Counted from the first letter of the stretch, positions 26,662-36,108 are shown. The stretch: DNA of 56,169 nucleotides from JANYCO01 sp031416415 (GCA_031416415.1 JANOTP010000166.1:1-56169), one strand, 5' to 3'. Notes: a model not told the origin generated them from the sequence alone. A program made the numbers and translations.

Positions 26662-26972
26662 ATTTTTCCTATCGACATAGAATAGCCCAAATACAAAAAG
26701 TTTAAAAAACATTTTTAGAAAAATTAAATAAAAATAACTTCTACCTAATTATACTTTTACCAATAGGCGCTCATTATTTTTCAACTACAGAATTCCTTCA
26801 GAATCTAAACCTTTTTGCTACAGATTCATATTTTATGTTTGTATCAATAAATATAAAATACGATTGATAGAGAATGAAATTCAGTTTTCAATAAAAAACT
26901 CAAGCACTTTACACACCCTACTTATCCTAATTTCATCTGACATTAATTAACACTTAACTAAACAATAAAAAA
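26662..26972 (+). promoter_or_regulatory. Gene-free AT-rich spacer with candidate promoter for the SulP gene
   Basis: No reading frame worth calling is present in these 311 bases. A TTTG at 26814-26817 and a perfect -7 box TATGTTTG at 26834-26841 (16-base spacing) form a candidate promoter, which would leave a leader of roughly 125 bases before the SulP start. I found no clear terminator for the preceding gene. Confidence 0.45.
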
Positions 26973-29183
26973 ATGAAAACGTTTGAAAACAAAATACCTA
27001 AAGATGGTATAGCGGGACTAAAAGAAAACTGGAAAGTAGATTTTCTTTCAGGCTTTATGGTATTTCTATTAGCCATGCCACTTAGTTTGGGCATTGCAGA
27101 CCAAAGTAAATTCCCTGTTGTGTTTGGTCTATTAACAGCTATTATTGGAGGGATGATTGTCAGTATGATAGCAGGATCTCCACTAACCATAAAAGGTCCA
27201 GCAGCAGGTCTCGCTCCTATTGTTGCAGGTGCTGTTGTAGCTTTTAGCGCAAATGAAACGTTGGGTTGGCAAATGACTTGCGGCGCGATAGTGGTAGCCG
27301 CTGTCATACAAATTTTATTTGGCTTGCTAAAATTCGGTAAGATGAGTAATTTTTTTCCTTCCTCTGCCATTCATGGTATGCTTGCTGCAATTGGAATACT
27401 TATTTTCTCAAAACAAATTCATAATTTATTTGGCATAAAAAGCTCAGAGTTAAAAGGCTTAAACCCTTTAGGTCTCCTTATGCATATACCACAAAGTATT
27501 GCACATCTTGACTTAGAAATTACTTGTATTGGCTTACTATCACTAGTGATTGTATTTGGTGCACCTTATCTTAAAAATAAATGGTTGAAAGCAATACCTG
27601 TTCCTGTTCTTGTGTTATCAGTTGCAATTCCCCTTGCATTAGTATTCAACTTAAAGAATACAGACAGAGGTTACTCGATGATAAAAATCGGCAACTTTAT
27701 TCAACAATTTACAGAAGGCTTACAAGGAAAAAATATCAGCTTTGACGGTTTGCTTCAAATGGGTGTATTTGTAAAGTATGTTTTATTATTTTCATTAATA
27801 GGATCGATTGAATCATTGTTAACAGTTAAAGCAATTGATGGATTAGACCCTTACCATAGAAAGTCAAATTTCAACAAAGACTTAATTGCTGTTGGATTTG
27901 GAAACTTATTTTCAGGATTACTAGGCGGTTTACCAATGATATCAGAAGTTGCGCGTAGTAGTGCCAATGTAAATAATGGCGCTAAAACTCGTTGGGCAAA
28001 TTTCTTCCACGGCATATCCTTATTGATCGCCGTATTGCTTGTGACCCCTTTTCTTGAAATGATCCCTAAAGCTGCTCTAGCAGCACTGTTACTCGGAGTA
28101 GCGTATAGGCTTGCTTCGCCAAAAGAATTTATTAATACCTATAAAATTGGCAAAGACCAATTAGCGGTATTCATCACCACAATAGCAATAACCATAGTAG
28201 AAGATTTACTTGTAGGAGTTATTTCCGGAATAGTATTACAACTAATTTTAAATATTTATTTTTCCAAAAACATTAAAAAATTATTTGTAAACAACACCAA
28301 CGTAGTAACGCAAGGTAAGAATGATTTTATTATTCATTTAAATAGTCCTTTAAATTTTTCCAATTTCATGGGCTTTAAAAAACAAATAGAACTGTTGCCA
28401 ATATCTGCCAATATAAAATTAGACCTTTCAAAGTGTGATTATATAGATCATGATGCCGCAGAACAATTAAGACATTTGGAAGAAGACATTCACAATCAAG
28501 GTGGGGCATTAATTGAATTTAATAACACTCACTTACTTCCACTTGGCACACACAGATTGTCTGCATTAAGAAATAAACTATTTGCAAGTAAATACGCTAA
28601 GAAAATTATTTCTCAAACGAAACAAGATCGATTACTATTTTCTGAGCAAAATAATTTTCTTTACTATGAATTTGGAAAAAATATTATACGAGAAGTTTTT
28701 TCTAAATTTCAACTATATAAAAATGCTACTATAATTGAATCTGTAATGACAGGCCAATTACTAGGTAAAGAGATTAGAATAGCCGACATTAAAATAAAAG
28801 AAGAACTAGGCTTAAATAAAAAACAATATACTAGTACAATAGCCCTGATAAGTCTAAAATCATCTATACCTAATTTTATATTAGACATTGAAGATGCGTC
28901 AGAATACCTGCGAGAGCTTGTCGAAAATGGCAGAGACATAGATTTTAAAGAATTTCCTGACTTTTCCGACTATTATTTACTTCGTGGAGAGGATGAAAAT
29001 CAAATTCGTACTTTCTTCACCGATGACTTAATAACATTCTTTGAAGCAAACAAAGAGTACTTAATTGAAGTAAAAGATAATATCCTTTTAGTAAAAACTA
29101 CTTTGAAAAACCTTTCAAATGAAGAAATAAAAGCACTATTACAGTATATAAATAATTTATTACTAAAAATAGACAACGCTTAA
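26973..29183 (+). CDS. SulP family anion transporter with STAS domain and extra C-terminal module
   Basis: A 736-residue inner-membrane transporter. Residues about 20-430 are the SulP/SLC26 core (FLLAMPLSLGIADQSKFPVV, SPLTIKGPAAGLAPIV, GGLPMISEVARSSANVNNGA), the family that moves sulfate or bicarbonate. Residues about 445-535 are a STAS domain with KLDLSKCDYIDHDAAEQL. The last 180 or so residues (about 555-736) form an additional hydrophilic module holding MTGQLLGKEIRIADIKI and FSDYYLLRGEDENQIRTFF, and are not part of the standard protein. The HHGI-type core and Bacteroidota context favour bicarbonate uptake, but the substrate cannot be fixed from sequence. It is monocistronic, with a terminator at 29211. 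Confidence 0.93.
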   Translation: MKTFENKIPKDGIAGLKENWKVDFLSGFMVFLLAMPLSLGIADQSKFPVVFGLLTAIIGGMIVSMIAGSPLTIKGPAAGLAPIVAGAVVAFSANETLGWQMTCGAIVVAAVIQILFGLLKFGKMSNFFPSSAIHGMLAAIGILIFSKQIHNLFGIKSSELKGLNPLGLLMHIPQSIAHLDLEITCIGLLSLVIVFGAPYLKNKWLKAIPVPVLVLSVAIPLALVFNLKNTDRGYSMIKIGNFIQQFTEGLQGKNISFDGLLQMGVFVKYVLLFSLIGSIESLLTVKAIDGLDPYHRKSNFNKDLIAVGFGNLFSGLLGGLPMISEVARSSANVNNGAKTRWANFFHGISLLIAVLLVTPFLEMIPKAALAALLLGVAYRLASPKEFINTYKIGKDQLAVFITTIAITIVEDLLVGVISGIVLQLILNIYFSKNIKKLFVNNTNVVTQGKNDFIIHLNSPLNFSNFMGFKKQIELLPISANIKLDLSKCDYIDHDAAEQLRHLEEDIHNQGGALIEFNNTHLLPLGTHRLSALRNKLFASKYAKKIISQTKQDRLLFSEQNNFLYYEFGKNIIREVFSKFQLYKNATIIESVMTGQLLGKEIRIADIKIKEELGLNKKQYTSTIALISLKSSIPNFILDIEDASEYLRELVENGRDIDFKEFPDFSDYYLLRGEDENQIRTFFTDDLITFFEANKEYLIEVKDNILLVKTTLKNLSNEEIKALLQYINNLLLKIDNA

Positions 29184-29210
29184 TTAATAAAAGAGCATAA
29201 ACTATAATTC

Positions 29211-29261
29211 ATATACCCTTTGTTTTGTGTAATAAAAAATCACACCGAACAAAGGGTATAT
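29211..29261 (+). terminator. Intrinsic terminator of the SulP gene
   Basis: A near-perfect 20-bp stem pairs 29211-29230 with 29242-29261 (two wobble positions), followed by TTTTT. It begins 28 bases after the stop codon. Confidence 0.8.
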
Positions 29262-29362
29262 TTTTAAACATCCCTTTATAATAAACATATTTATTCCTAA
29301 GTCTTATTTTTTAACTTTATTAATTAACTTTACTAAAACAACTATCTAAAAGTAAAGGATTC

Positions 29363-29842
29363 ATGAAAAGAATACTGCTTCTGGCTTTTTTTATATCACT
29401 TTGGGGATGTTCTGACAATACAGGAAACAAACTACCCGATTTTACTGCCACAACACTTTCGGGAAATACCATTCGATCAAAAGAATTAAAAGGGAAAATA
29501 GTAGTAGTAAAAATTTGGGCAACCTGGTGCGGCTCGTGTGTAAAAGAAATACCTCAGCTTAATACTCTAGTTGAAAAATACAAAAACGATTCATCAATTG
29601 TCTTTATTTCTATAACAGACGATACAAAAGAAAAAATAGAACGATTTTTAATAGATCGTCCTTTTGCTTACCAACATATTACTGGAGCTAAAGATCTGAA
29701 AAATACATTTCAACCAGGAATCACTAAAGAAATCCCTAAACATATGATTGTAGATAGAGATATGAATATTGTGTTAGACATATCTGGAGAGTCTCCTAAT
29801 ATAGCCGAGATTCTAGCAATTAAAATTGAACAATTAAAATAG
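29363..29842 (+). CDS. TlpA-like thioredoxin-fold lipoprotein
   Basis: A 159-residue periplasmic or outer-membrane lipoprotein (signal MKRILLLAFFISLWGC, lipobox Cys16). The redoxin domain begins LPDFTATTLSGNTI and has the active site TWCGSC in KIWATWCGSC, then the cis-Pro loop EIPKHMIVDRD. Such proteins reduce or shuffle disulfides, often in cytochrome c maturation or stress repair. It starts 102 bases after the SulP terminator and is followed by the GNAT-like gene after five bases, so the two are co-transcribed. Confidence 0.9.
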   Translation: MKRILLLAFFISLWGCSDNTGNKLPDFTATTLSGNTIRSKELKGKIVVVKIWATWCGSCVKEIPQLNTLVEKYKNDSSIVFISITDDTKEKIERFLIDRPFAYQHITGAKDLKNTFQPGITKEIPKHMIVDRDMNIVLDISGESPNIAEILAIKIEQLK

Positions 29843-29847
29843 ATAAA

Positions 29848-31044
29848 ATGCCACTATGTCTTTTGAAAAAAGATTGTAAAACAGACTTGAAAATTTCTGT
29901 TCTAAATTCTGTGCTTGAAATTAATAAAAAACACTGGGACCAAGTAATAAATGATAAAAATATTTATCTCTCACTAGCCTATTTAGAAGCTATAGAAAAC
30001 TCTCTTAGTAACGATATTACTTTTCGCTATTTAATTTTTTATAATGAGAAATCAATTCCAGTAGCTATTGCTGTTGTTCAATTGCTACAATTTTATGATA
30101 AAGATTATAAAGAACAAGAGCAACTATGCCATGTCAGAAACAAAATAAAGAATAGCCTTGTAGATTCATCTGGCATACAAATAATGACTTGTGGCTCTCC
30201 ATTTGCTTCTGGTGAAAATGGGTTTATGTTTACCAGTGACATTACAGAAAACGAAGCCTATAAAAATCTAGCAAGAGGATTAATTCAATTACAAAAATTA
30301 GAAAAAAACACTCTGAATGCTCCTGTGATACTAATAAAAGAATTTTGGCCCGACTCTTTTACCGCTAGTTCACATTTAAAGGAAGAAGGCTTTAAAGATT
30401 TCATGATTGATGCAAACATGATTTTAAAAACGCATCCTGACTGGAAAAATTTCGAAGATTACCTTTCCGATATGACGGCTAAATTTAGAACGAAAGCAAA
30501 GGCGGCATTTACAAAATCCGCACTTCTAACCGTTATAGACTTTCAGGAGAAAGATATTGTCGAAAACAAAAAATCAATTGAACTTTTATATCAATCTGTA
30601 GTAGAAAAATCAGCCTTTAAATTTGGCGCGTTAAATGGAGATACTTTCATCTATCTTAAAAGAAATCTAAAAGACCAATTTATTTTACAAGGTTATTTTT
30701 TAAAAGAAAAGTTGGTAGGATTCAGTTCAGCATTTATTTTTAATACTATTGTGGATGCTAATTATGTTGGCATTGACTATACCTTAAATCATGACTACGC
30801 AATATATCAACGAATGCTCTATGATTATGTCGAATTAGCGATCCATTCAAAATCTACCGAACTAAGATTTGGTCGTACGGCAGAAGAAATAAAAAGTACC
30901 GTTGGAGCAAAACCAGTAAACATGAAATTATATATTAGACATCAAAATAAAATCAAAAACAGTTTACTTAAACCAGTTTTCGGTTCCATTACTCCAAGCC
31001 CATTTGAGCAACGAAATCCTTTTAAAGTAGACGATAATCGATAA
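29848..31044 (+). CDS. GNAT-fold N-acetyltransferase-like protein
   Basis: A 398-residue protein without signal peptide. The C-terminal half (about 190-360) has a GNAT-type layout, with LKEKLVGFSSAFIF, DANYVGIDYTLNHDYAIYQ and a final strand ELRFGRTAEEIKSTVGAKP, resembling COG3146 and FemAB-like or BcsL/CelD-type acyltransferases. The N-terminal half (about 1-190) looks like a second, degenerate GNAT repeat. It starts five bases after the TlpA-like gene and its stop is six bases before the YdjM gene, so all three form one operon. Substrate unknown. Confidence 0.72.
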   Translation: MPLCLLKKDCKTDLKISVLNSVLEINKKHWDQVINDKNIYLSLAYLEAIENSLSNDITFRYLIFYNEKSIPVAIAVVQLLQFYDKDYKEQEQLCHVRNKIKNSLVDSSGIQIMTCGSPFASGENGFMFTSDITENEAYKNLARGLIQLQKLEKNTLNAPVILIKEFWPDSFTASSHLKEEGFKDFMIDANMILKTHPDWKNFEDYLSDMTAKFRTKAKAAFTKSALLTVIDFQEKDIVENKKSIELLYQSVVEKSAFKFGALNGDTFIYLKRNLKDQFILQGYFLKEKLVGFSSAFIFNTIVDANYVGIDYTLNHDYAIYQRMLYDYVELAIHSKSTELRFGRTAEEIKSTVGAKPVNMKLYIRHQNKIKNSLLKPVFGSITPSPFEQRNPFKVDDNR

Positions 31045-31050
31045 TAAGAG

Positions 31051-32055
31051 ATGGATTCATTAACACAAATTGTATTAGGTGCAGCAGTAGGCGAAGCTAT
31101 ACTTGGAAAAAAAGTAGGAAATAAAGCCATTCTATGGGGCGCTATCGCCGGCACCATACCTGACTTAGACGTATTTGCCACTTTTTTTGTAAGCGCAGTC
31201 AGATCAAACGAACTGCATAGAGGATTTTCTCATTCAATACTTTTTAGTATTTTAACTGCACCTCTCTTAGGCTGGATTGTACACCGCCTTTACAAAAATG
31301 AATCGGCCACATGGAGAGAATGGTCTTGGCTCATGTTTGGTTCACTTGTTACCCATCCTCTTTTGGACGTGCACACCTCATGGGGTACACAATTGTTTTG
31401 GCCATTAGAATATAAAATCACTTACAATAATATTTTTATAGTGGACCCATTATATACTATCCCATTCTTAATTTTTCTTATCATGGCAATGGTTAGAAAA
31501 AGAGATAATCCTAAACGCAGATTATACAATAACATTGGTTTAATTATCAGCAGTGCGTATATGCTTTTAACTATAGGGTTTAAAGGAATTGCCCATAGTC
31601 AATTTGTTAAAAATTTAAACCAACAACATATAGCCTTTAAAGATCTAGAAGCAAAACCAACTGTTTTTAATTCGATATTATGGTGTGGATATGTAGAAAC
31701 AGAGAAGTCCTTTTTACTAGGCTATTATTCACTTTTCGACGCCTCTACTCCCATTTCATTTGTTTCATTTCCTAAAAAACATTCATTGCTTGGAAAAATG
31801 GCGGACGAAGATTTAGTCAAACGATTAATTAAATTATCGAGAGGATGGTACAATATTGAAATAGCTGGTGATACGACTTTATTTTACGATTTGCGATTTG
31901 GACAGAAAGAGATAAACGATGATCCAACTGGCTTTGTGTATTGTTATAAACTCTATTATGAAAACAATATTTTAGTTGCGGCGCCTGTCAAAGGTGATTT
32001 CAAAGGGGCCAAAGAAGGATTGAAAAAATTGTTTACCAGAATAAAAGGTATTTAA
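31051..32055 (+). CDS. YdjM-family inner-membrane metal-dependent hydrolase
   Basis: A 334-residue membrane protein with a conserved N-terminal half: MDSLTQIVLGAAVGEAILG, GAIAGTIPDLDVFATFF and HRGFSHSILF, then HPLLDVHTSWGTQL. The Asp and His residues match the metal-binding set of the YdjM/DUF457 family (PF04307), whose enzymatic role is poorly known. Several hydrophobic helices span about 10-180. The C-terminal half (about 200-334) is soluble and less conserved. It is the last gene of the TlpA-GNAT-YdjM unit and is closed by the terminator at 32073-32106. Confidence 0.88.
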   Translation: MDSLTQIVLGAAVGEAILGKKVGNKAILWGAIAGTIPDLDVFATFFVSAVRSNELHRGFSHSILFSILTAPLLGWIVHRLYKNESATWREWSWLMFGSLVTHPLLDVHTSWGTQLFWPLEYKITYNNIFIVDPLYTIPFLIFLIMAMVRKRDNPKRRLYNNIGLIISSAYMLLTIGFKGIAHSQFVKNLNQQHIAFKDLEAKPTVFNSILWCGYVETEKSFLLGYYSLFDASTPISFVSFPKKHSLLGKMADEDLVKRLIKLSRGWYNIEIAGDTTLFYDLRFGQKEINDDPTGFVYCYKLYYENNILVAAPVKGDFKGAKEGLKKLFTRIKGI

Positions 32056-32072
32056 AAACAGTTAAGCAAAAT

Positions 32073-32106
32073 AAAAAAAGCTCCATTAGTAAATGGAGCT
32101 TTTTTT
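32073..32106. terminator. Bidirectional intrinsic terminator
   Basis: A perfect 15-bp stem pairs aaaaaaagctccatt (32073-32087) with aatggagcttttttt (32092-32106) around a four-base loop. It lies between convergent genes ending at 32055 (+) and 32126 (-), and has a poly-T on both reading directions. Confidence 0.92.
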
Positions 32107-32125
32107 ATAACTATAAACTAATCTA

Positions 32126-32626
32126 CTATGCAAATTGACAAATAACCCCACCCATTAAACCCATTGTTATAACCCAATAGCCTACATTGATAGCAATATA
32201 TTTAAATCCTTTTCTTTCAAATAGTGCATTAGTTGCCAAAATAGGAAGCGCTATAATAATTCCGCCTATTGTACCATGCAATACTCCATGTTTAAAAGTT
32301 CTGAAATTAGCGCCATACTTAGCCATGAAATTAGTATAATAAAGATTTACTTCAGAACCAGCATCATTAAATCCCGGCTCATTTACTAAAGTAGACATAA
32401 CATGTCCCTGATGCACCACTAAAGAGTATAATCCAAAAGACAAAAAGAAACTAAAGAGGTAGCTTAATCCGAAAACCAATGGCATGTTTGCGCCTTTCAG
32501 TTTCTCTTCTGTTAGCCCAGCGGCTTCCATCCAAGCTGTTCCTAAAACTTTAGGATTGTACCATATAAAGCCTACTACCATAGGTATAAGTGCTGCGCCA
32601 GCAAATGCAAAAATATTAAGGTTCAT
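32126..32626 (-). CDS. DUF1761 family membrane protein
   Basis: A 166-residue four-helix membrane protein. It matches DUF1761 through AGAALIPMVVGFIWYNPKVLGTAW then EEKLKGANMP, the HGVLHGTIGG helix and a C-terminal ITMGLMGGVICQF. No catalytic residues or transport motifs are recognised; the family has no defined function. It is a single gene, in the same direction as the upstream lysE-like gene and 42 bases from it. Confidence 0.87.
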   Translation of the reverse strand: MNLNIFAFAGAALIPMVVGFIWYNPKVLGTAWMEAAGLTEEKLKGANMPLVFGLSYLFSFFLSFGLYSLVVHQGHVMSTLVNEPGFNDAGSEVNLYYTNFMAKYGANFRTFKHGVLHGTIGGIIIALPILATNALFERKGFKYIAINVGYWVITMGLMGGVICQFA

Positions 32627-32668
32627 AATTTTGTTTTTTAAGTGTAAGTGTAACGAAAGGTATAAAAA

Positions 32669-33271
32669 TTATTTACAATAAAAATAAAAAAACATCCTTA
32701 TTCCAAAGAGAATTAACAGAATACCCACAATCTTATATACCAAAAGTAAAATAGAAGGGCTAATGAAGCGTTTAATCTGTTTTGCTAAAACAACTTTTAA
32801 TAAATCTGTACTAAAGATTCCGAGCAAAATCCCAATTAAAAAAAATATTGGATTTCCACTTGTCGATTCTTCAGCATATTTAACAATTCCCATCCAAACA
32901 ATCAACACAAAAGGATTCACAAAATTTACCAAAAAACCCTTTATAAAAAAAGAAATAAAATGATTTGGTTTTAGAACTATTTTATCTTCAATGTCAATTT
33001 TCTTGACCAATAAATATTTCAATCCAATCCCAACTAGTAACAATCCACCTATAATAGCAATCAAAAAATTGCTACTAGGAAGAGCTAAAAATGAAGCTAA
33101 TCCATAGTTGCAAAGCAACACATAAATAATATCACTAAAAATTATACCTAGTACAATAAGTAACCCTGATTTAAAACCAAACTTAAGTGTACTAGAGAGT
33201 AAAAAGAAAAATACAGGCCCAATGAAAATGATCATCCCTAGCCCTACCAGGTATCCCTCTAAAAAATCCAT
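32669..33271 (-). CDS. LysE/RhtB family amino-acid exporter
   Basis: A 200-residue, six-helix transporter of the LysE/RhtB superfamily that exports amino acids or related metabolites across the inner membrane. The N-terminal motif LEGYLVGLGMIIFIGPVFFF corresponds to the family's conserved G-x-x-x-GP stretch, and SGLLIVLGIIFSDIIYVLL is helix 2. Further hydrophobic helices appear at about 70-90, 112-137, 145-165 and 175-198. Substrate cannot be assigned. A 261-base spacer separates it from the divergent cobT. Confidence 0.87.
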   Translation of the reverse strand: MDFLEGYLVGLGMIIFIGPVFFFLLSSTLKFGFKSGLLIVLGIIFSDIIYVLLCNYGLASFLALPSSNFLIAIIGGLLLVGIGLKYLLVKKIDIEDKIVLKPNHFISFFIKGFLVNFVNPFVLIVWMGIVKYAEESTSGNPIFFLIGILLGIFSTDLLKVVLAKQIKRFISPSILLLVYKIVGILLILFGIRMFFYFYCK

Positions 33272-33532
33272 ACTACATTAATTATTACTCTTAAACACAT
33301 GTTGTCTATTAAATAATTTAATCAAAATAAACCTTACTATATTTATAGGCTTAAAGATACTAAATCTAAAGACGTATATATAATTTTCCTCCATATAATT
33401 AAGACAAGTAACAAGCAGAGTAAAATAAAAATAAAAAACACAACTGTTCTCATAAAAAAAAATGAAATTGCATACTCTATTCAAAATGACGAATTAAAAT
33501 AAAACTCAAACTGTTTTTTTTTAAATAAACAA

Positions 33533-34537
33533 ATGATTCAAGAAGCATTACTCCACAAAATAAATTTTAAAACCAAACCATTAGGAGCGCTTGGTACTTT
33601 AGAAAAGCTAGCACTGCAAATAGGTGTTATTCAAAATACACTTACCCCAACACTAATTAGCCCTACCATTATGGTCTTTGCATCGGACCATGGAATTGCA
33701 AACGATGGAGTAAGCGCTTATCCGCAGGAGGTAACCTACCAAATGGTCATAAATTTTTTGCAAGGAGGAGCTGCAATAAACGTATTTTGCAAACAAAATA
33801 ATATTGCATTAAAAATAATAGACGCAGGGGTAAACCATGATTTTTCAGAAACCCCAAGCCTTATAAATAAAAAAATAGCCAACGGTACAAAAAGCTTTCT
33901 GTATGAAAAAGCAATGACAGAAACAGAAATGAGTCTATGTTTGGAAAATGGAAAAGAATTAATAAGCTCTTTAAATAAAGAGGGGTGTAATGTAGTAGGT
34001 TTTGGAGAAATGGGTATTGGGAATACTTCTGCTGCTTCAATGTTGATGAGTAGCTTATGTGAATTACCACTTGAACAATGTATAGGAAGAGGTACAGGGC
34101 TAAACGACGACCAATTAAAAAATAAAATTTCAATTCTCGAAAAAGCTCAACATACACATGAGAATATTTCTTCGCCTATAGAAATTTTACAAACCTACGG
34201 GGGTTTTGAAATTGCTCAAATCTGTGGGGCCATGCAAAAAGCTTATGAGCTTAATATGTTAATACTCGTAGACGGCTTTATCGCCAGTAGCGCTTTCTTG
34301 GTGGCCTACAAGCTTAATCCTAAAATCATTGGTCATGCTATATTCTGCCATTTATCGGAAGAATCCGGACATGGGGCTTTATTAAAATACTTAAATGTAG
34401 AGCCCTTATTACAACTAAACATGCGACTGGGAGAAGGCACTGGTTGTGCAGTAGCCTATCCAATTATAAATGCGGCCGTAACCTTTCTAAACGAAATGGC
34501 TAGCTTTGAGAGTGCGGGAGTTTCAAACAAAAGCTAA
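33533..34537 (+). CDS. cobT: Nicotinate-nucleotide:dimethylbenzimidazole phosphoribosyltransferase
   Basis: Cytosolic enzyme that makes alpha-ribazole phosphate from a lower-ligand base and nicotinate mononucleotide, for the nucleotide loop of cobalamin. The 334-residue protein has the family landmarks VFASDHGIANDGVSAYP, GFGEMGIGNTSAASML, GRGTGL, and the catalytic Glu in LGEGTGCAVAYP (about residue 301). It is the first of three genes, cobT-cobS-cobC, with a one-base gap to cobS. No B12 box occurs upstream of it in the window, so its own regulation is not visible; the riboswitch lies downstream of cobC. Confidence 0.97.
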   Translation: MIQEALLHKINFKTKPLGALGTLEKLALQIGVIQNTLTPTLISPTIMVFASDHGIANDGVSAYPQEVTYQMVINFLQGGAAINVFCKQNNIALKIIDAGVNHDFSETPSLINKKIANGTKSFLYEKAMTETEMSLCLENGKELISSLNKEGCNVVGFGEMGIGNTSAASMLMSSLCELPLEQCIGRGTGLNDDQLKNKISILEKAQHTHENISSPIEILQTYGGFEIAQICGAMQKAYELNMLILVDGFIASSAFLVAYKLNPKIIGHAIFCHLSEESGHGALLKYLNVEPLLQLNMRLGEGTGCAVAYPIINAAVTFLNEMASFESAGVSNKS

Positions 34538-34538
34538 T

Positions 34539-35315
34539 ATGATAAAAAAAGAAATTCATTATTTTTTAACTGCCCTTATGTTCTTTACTCGTATCCCCTG
34601 CCCTAAATGGGTAGACCACAGTGAAGAATGTTTAAACAAATCAAGAAAATATTTCCCTATGATCGGATGGATTGTTGGATCTATTGCAGCATTATCATTC
34701 TGGTCTTTTTCTTTTATTCTACCATTATCCATCTGTATTATACTTTCAATGATCGCAAGTGTAATGATAACTGGAGCTTTTCATGAAGACGGTTTTACCG
34801 ATACCTGCGATGCTTTTGGAGGAGGTTGGACAAAAGAACAAATACTAACTATAATGAAAGACAGCCGAATCGGGGCATATGGAGTTATTGGAATGCTACT
34901 ATTAGTGCTACTCAAATATTTTGCGTTATATGAAATTGCAAGTAAAAACACTTTATTGATGATATGGGTATTAATAAACGGTCATACTACTAGCCGCTTT
35001 ATTGCTTCTACTTTTGTATACACACACGACTATGTACAAGATTTAGACAAATCAAAATCGAGACCAATCGCTAATAAGCGCTTAGGAATATCGGAAATTA
35101 TATTCAGCTGTATCGTAACTCTACTACCTTTTATACTTTTCCAAAGCTGGATTTATTTGACAGTACTTCCCATAACTTATCTATCCAAAATATATTTAGG
35201 GTATTATTTTAAAAAACATATTGGCGGTTATACAGGCGATTGCTTAGGAGCAACGCAACAAGTTAGTGAGGTAATATTTTATATATCTATTTTAATTTTA
35301 TGGAAATTTATGTAA
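34539..35315 (+). CDS. cobS: Adenosylcobinamide-GDP ribazoletransferase
   Basis: Polytopic inner-membrane enzyme that joins adenosylcobinamide-GDP and alpha-ribazole (phosphate) to yield cobalamin. The 258 residues hold FFTRIPCPKWV at the N terminus, the metal-binding signature GAFHEDGFTDTCDAFGGG, and DSRIGAYGVIGM. I chose the ATG at 34539, one base after the cobT stop, over the in-frame TTG at 34506 that would overlap cobT. The C terminus overlaps cobC by 16 bases. The order cobT-cobS-cobC covers lower-ligand activation and loop closure. Confidence 0.96.
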   Translation: MIKKEIHYFLTALMFFTRIPCPKWVDHSEECLNKSRKYFPMIGWIVGSIAALSFWSFSFILPLSICIILSMIASVMITGAFHEDGFTDTCDAFGGGWTKEQILTIMKDSRIGAYGVIGMLLLVLLKYFALYEIASKNTLLMIWVLINGHTTSRFIASTFVYTHDYVQDLDKSKSRPIANKRLGISEIIFSCIVTLLPFILFQSWIYLTVLPITYLSKIYLGYYFKKHIGGYTGDCLGATQQVSEVIFYISILILWKFM

Positions 35316-35863
35316 TACGACATACACAGGTAGCAGTATCAAAAGATATTTGTTACGGTCAAAGTAACGTACTCCTTGCAGACACTTTTCAAGAAGAGGT
35401 AAATAGTATTAAGACAAAATTGCCGAGTAAGTTTGATAGCATTTATTCGAGTCCTATTAATAGATGCACACAAATGGCTGAAGCACTAGAATTAGGAACT
35501 ATAAAGTATGAAAAACAATTAATGGAATTAAATTTTGGCGATTGGGAAGGAAAACTATGGAACGACCTCGATCAAGAATCTTTAACTTTATGGATGAGAA
35601 ATTTTGTTACTACTCCACCTCCAAATGGAGAAAGCTTATCATTATTATATGAGAGAGTAAACTATTTTTTAGATACTCTTCGTAAAGAAAATTACAATAA
35701 AGTACTCTTAGTTACACATGCTGGAGTAATCCGTTGTATTTGGGCCTATTTACTTGCTATTCCACTTGAAAATATATTTAAGCTTCCAGTAGGCTATCAG
35801 GAGGTCTTTGTCTTCTCTTTGAACAAAGATCCGAACTGGGATAAAATTATCAGCAGTAAGTAA
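35300..35863 (+). CDS. cobC: Alpha-ribazole phosphatase (histidine phosphatase family)
   Basis: Removes phosphate from alpha-ribazole phosphate or from adenosylcobalamin phosphate in the last steps of B12 assembly. The 187 residues have the histidine phosphatase motif YVIRHTQ (phosphohistidine at H8), LNFGDWEGK, and the second His in VTHAGVIR. The family alone is broad, but tandem placement after cobT and cobS, with a 16-base overlap, supports CobC. The promoter and B12 riboswitch for the following gene start just downstream of the stop. Confidence 0.9.
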   Translation: MEIYVIRHTQVAVSKDICYGQSNVLLADTFQEEVNSIKTKLPSKFDSIYSSPINRCTQMAEALELGTIKYEKQLMELNFGDWEGKLWNDLDQESLTLWMRNFVTTPPPNGESLSLLYERVNYFLDTLRKENYNKVLLVTHAGVIRCIWAYLLAIPLENIFKLPVGYQEVFVFSLNKDPNWDKIISSK

Positions 35864-35887
35864 TAACACTTGAGTCACTCCCTTATT

Positions 35888-35918
35888 TTGATTTCTTAAA
35901 ATTTAACTTTAGCTTTGT
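35888..35918 (+). promoter_or_regulatory. Promoter of the riboswitch-controlled B12 operon
   Basis: TTTG at 35888-35891 and TAGCTTTG at 35911-35918, spaced by 19 bases. The likely transcription start falls just before the first riboswitch stem at 35923. Confidence 0.7.
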
Positions 35919-35922
35919 ACCA

Positions 35923-36108
35923 CATTTTGGTTTTTACAATCAATTCTAAGTTTGTAAAATTAAAAGGGAATCGTGTGAAAATCACGAACTGTTCCCGCAA
36001 CTGTAAACTCTTTTAGTACTAACACTACTGAAAAGTGCATCCAATAGGCCACTGAACATTTGTTTGGGAAGGCAGCACTAGAGTAAGCCAGGAGACCTGC
36101 CTAAATGT
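35923..36108 (+). promoter_or_regulatory. Cobalamin riboswitch upstream of the BtuB-like gene
   Basis: This 5' leader has the B12-riboswitch landmarks. The core block GGGAATCGTGTGAAAATCAC begins at 35967, followed by CCCGCAACTGTAA at 35995-36007. The canonical B12 box AGCCAGGAGACCTGCC is at 36086-36101. The closing P1 stem pairs ACATTTTGG (35923-35931) with CCTAAATGT (36100-36108) with one mismatch. About 115 bases then separate it from the receptor ATG at 36226, room for an expression platform that I cannot fold reliably by eye. B12 binding is expected to shut off the downstream operon. The whole gap 35864-36225 is accounted for by promoter, riboswitch and leader. Confidence 0.95.

Noticed and set aside
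33278..33484. A 68-residue minus-strand frame between the LysE gene and cobT
   Set aside because: It is Phe/Tyr/Asn-rich low-complexity sequence in an AT-rich promoter spacer, with no conserved pattern or start signal.
34506..34538. Longer N terminus for cobS from a TTG at 34506
   Set aside because: It would overlap cobT by 32 bases and adds 11 unconserved residues; the ATG at 34539 follows the cobT stop by one base.
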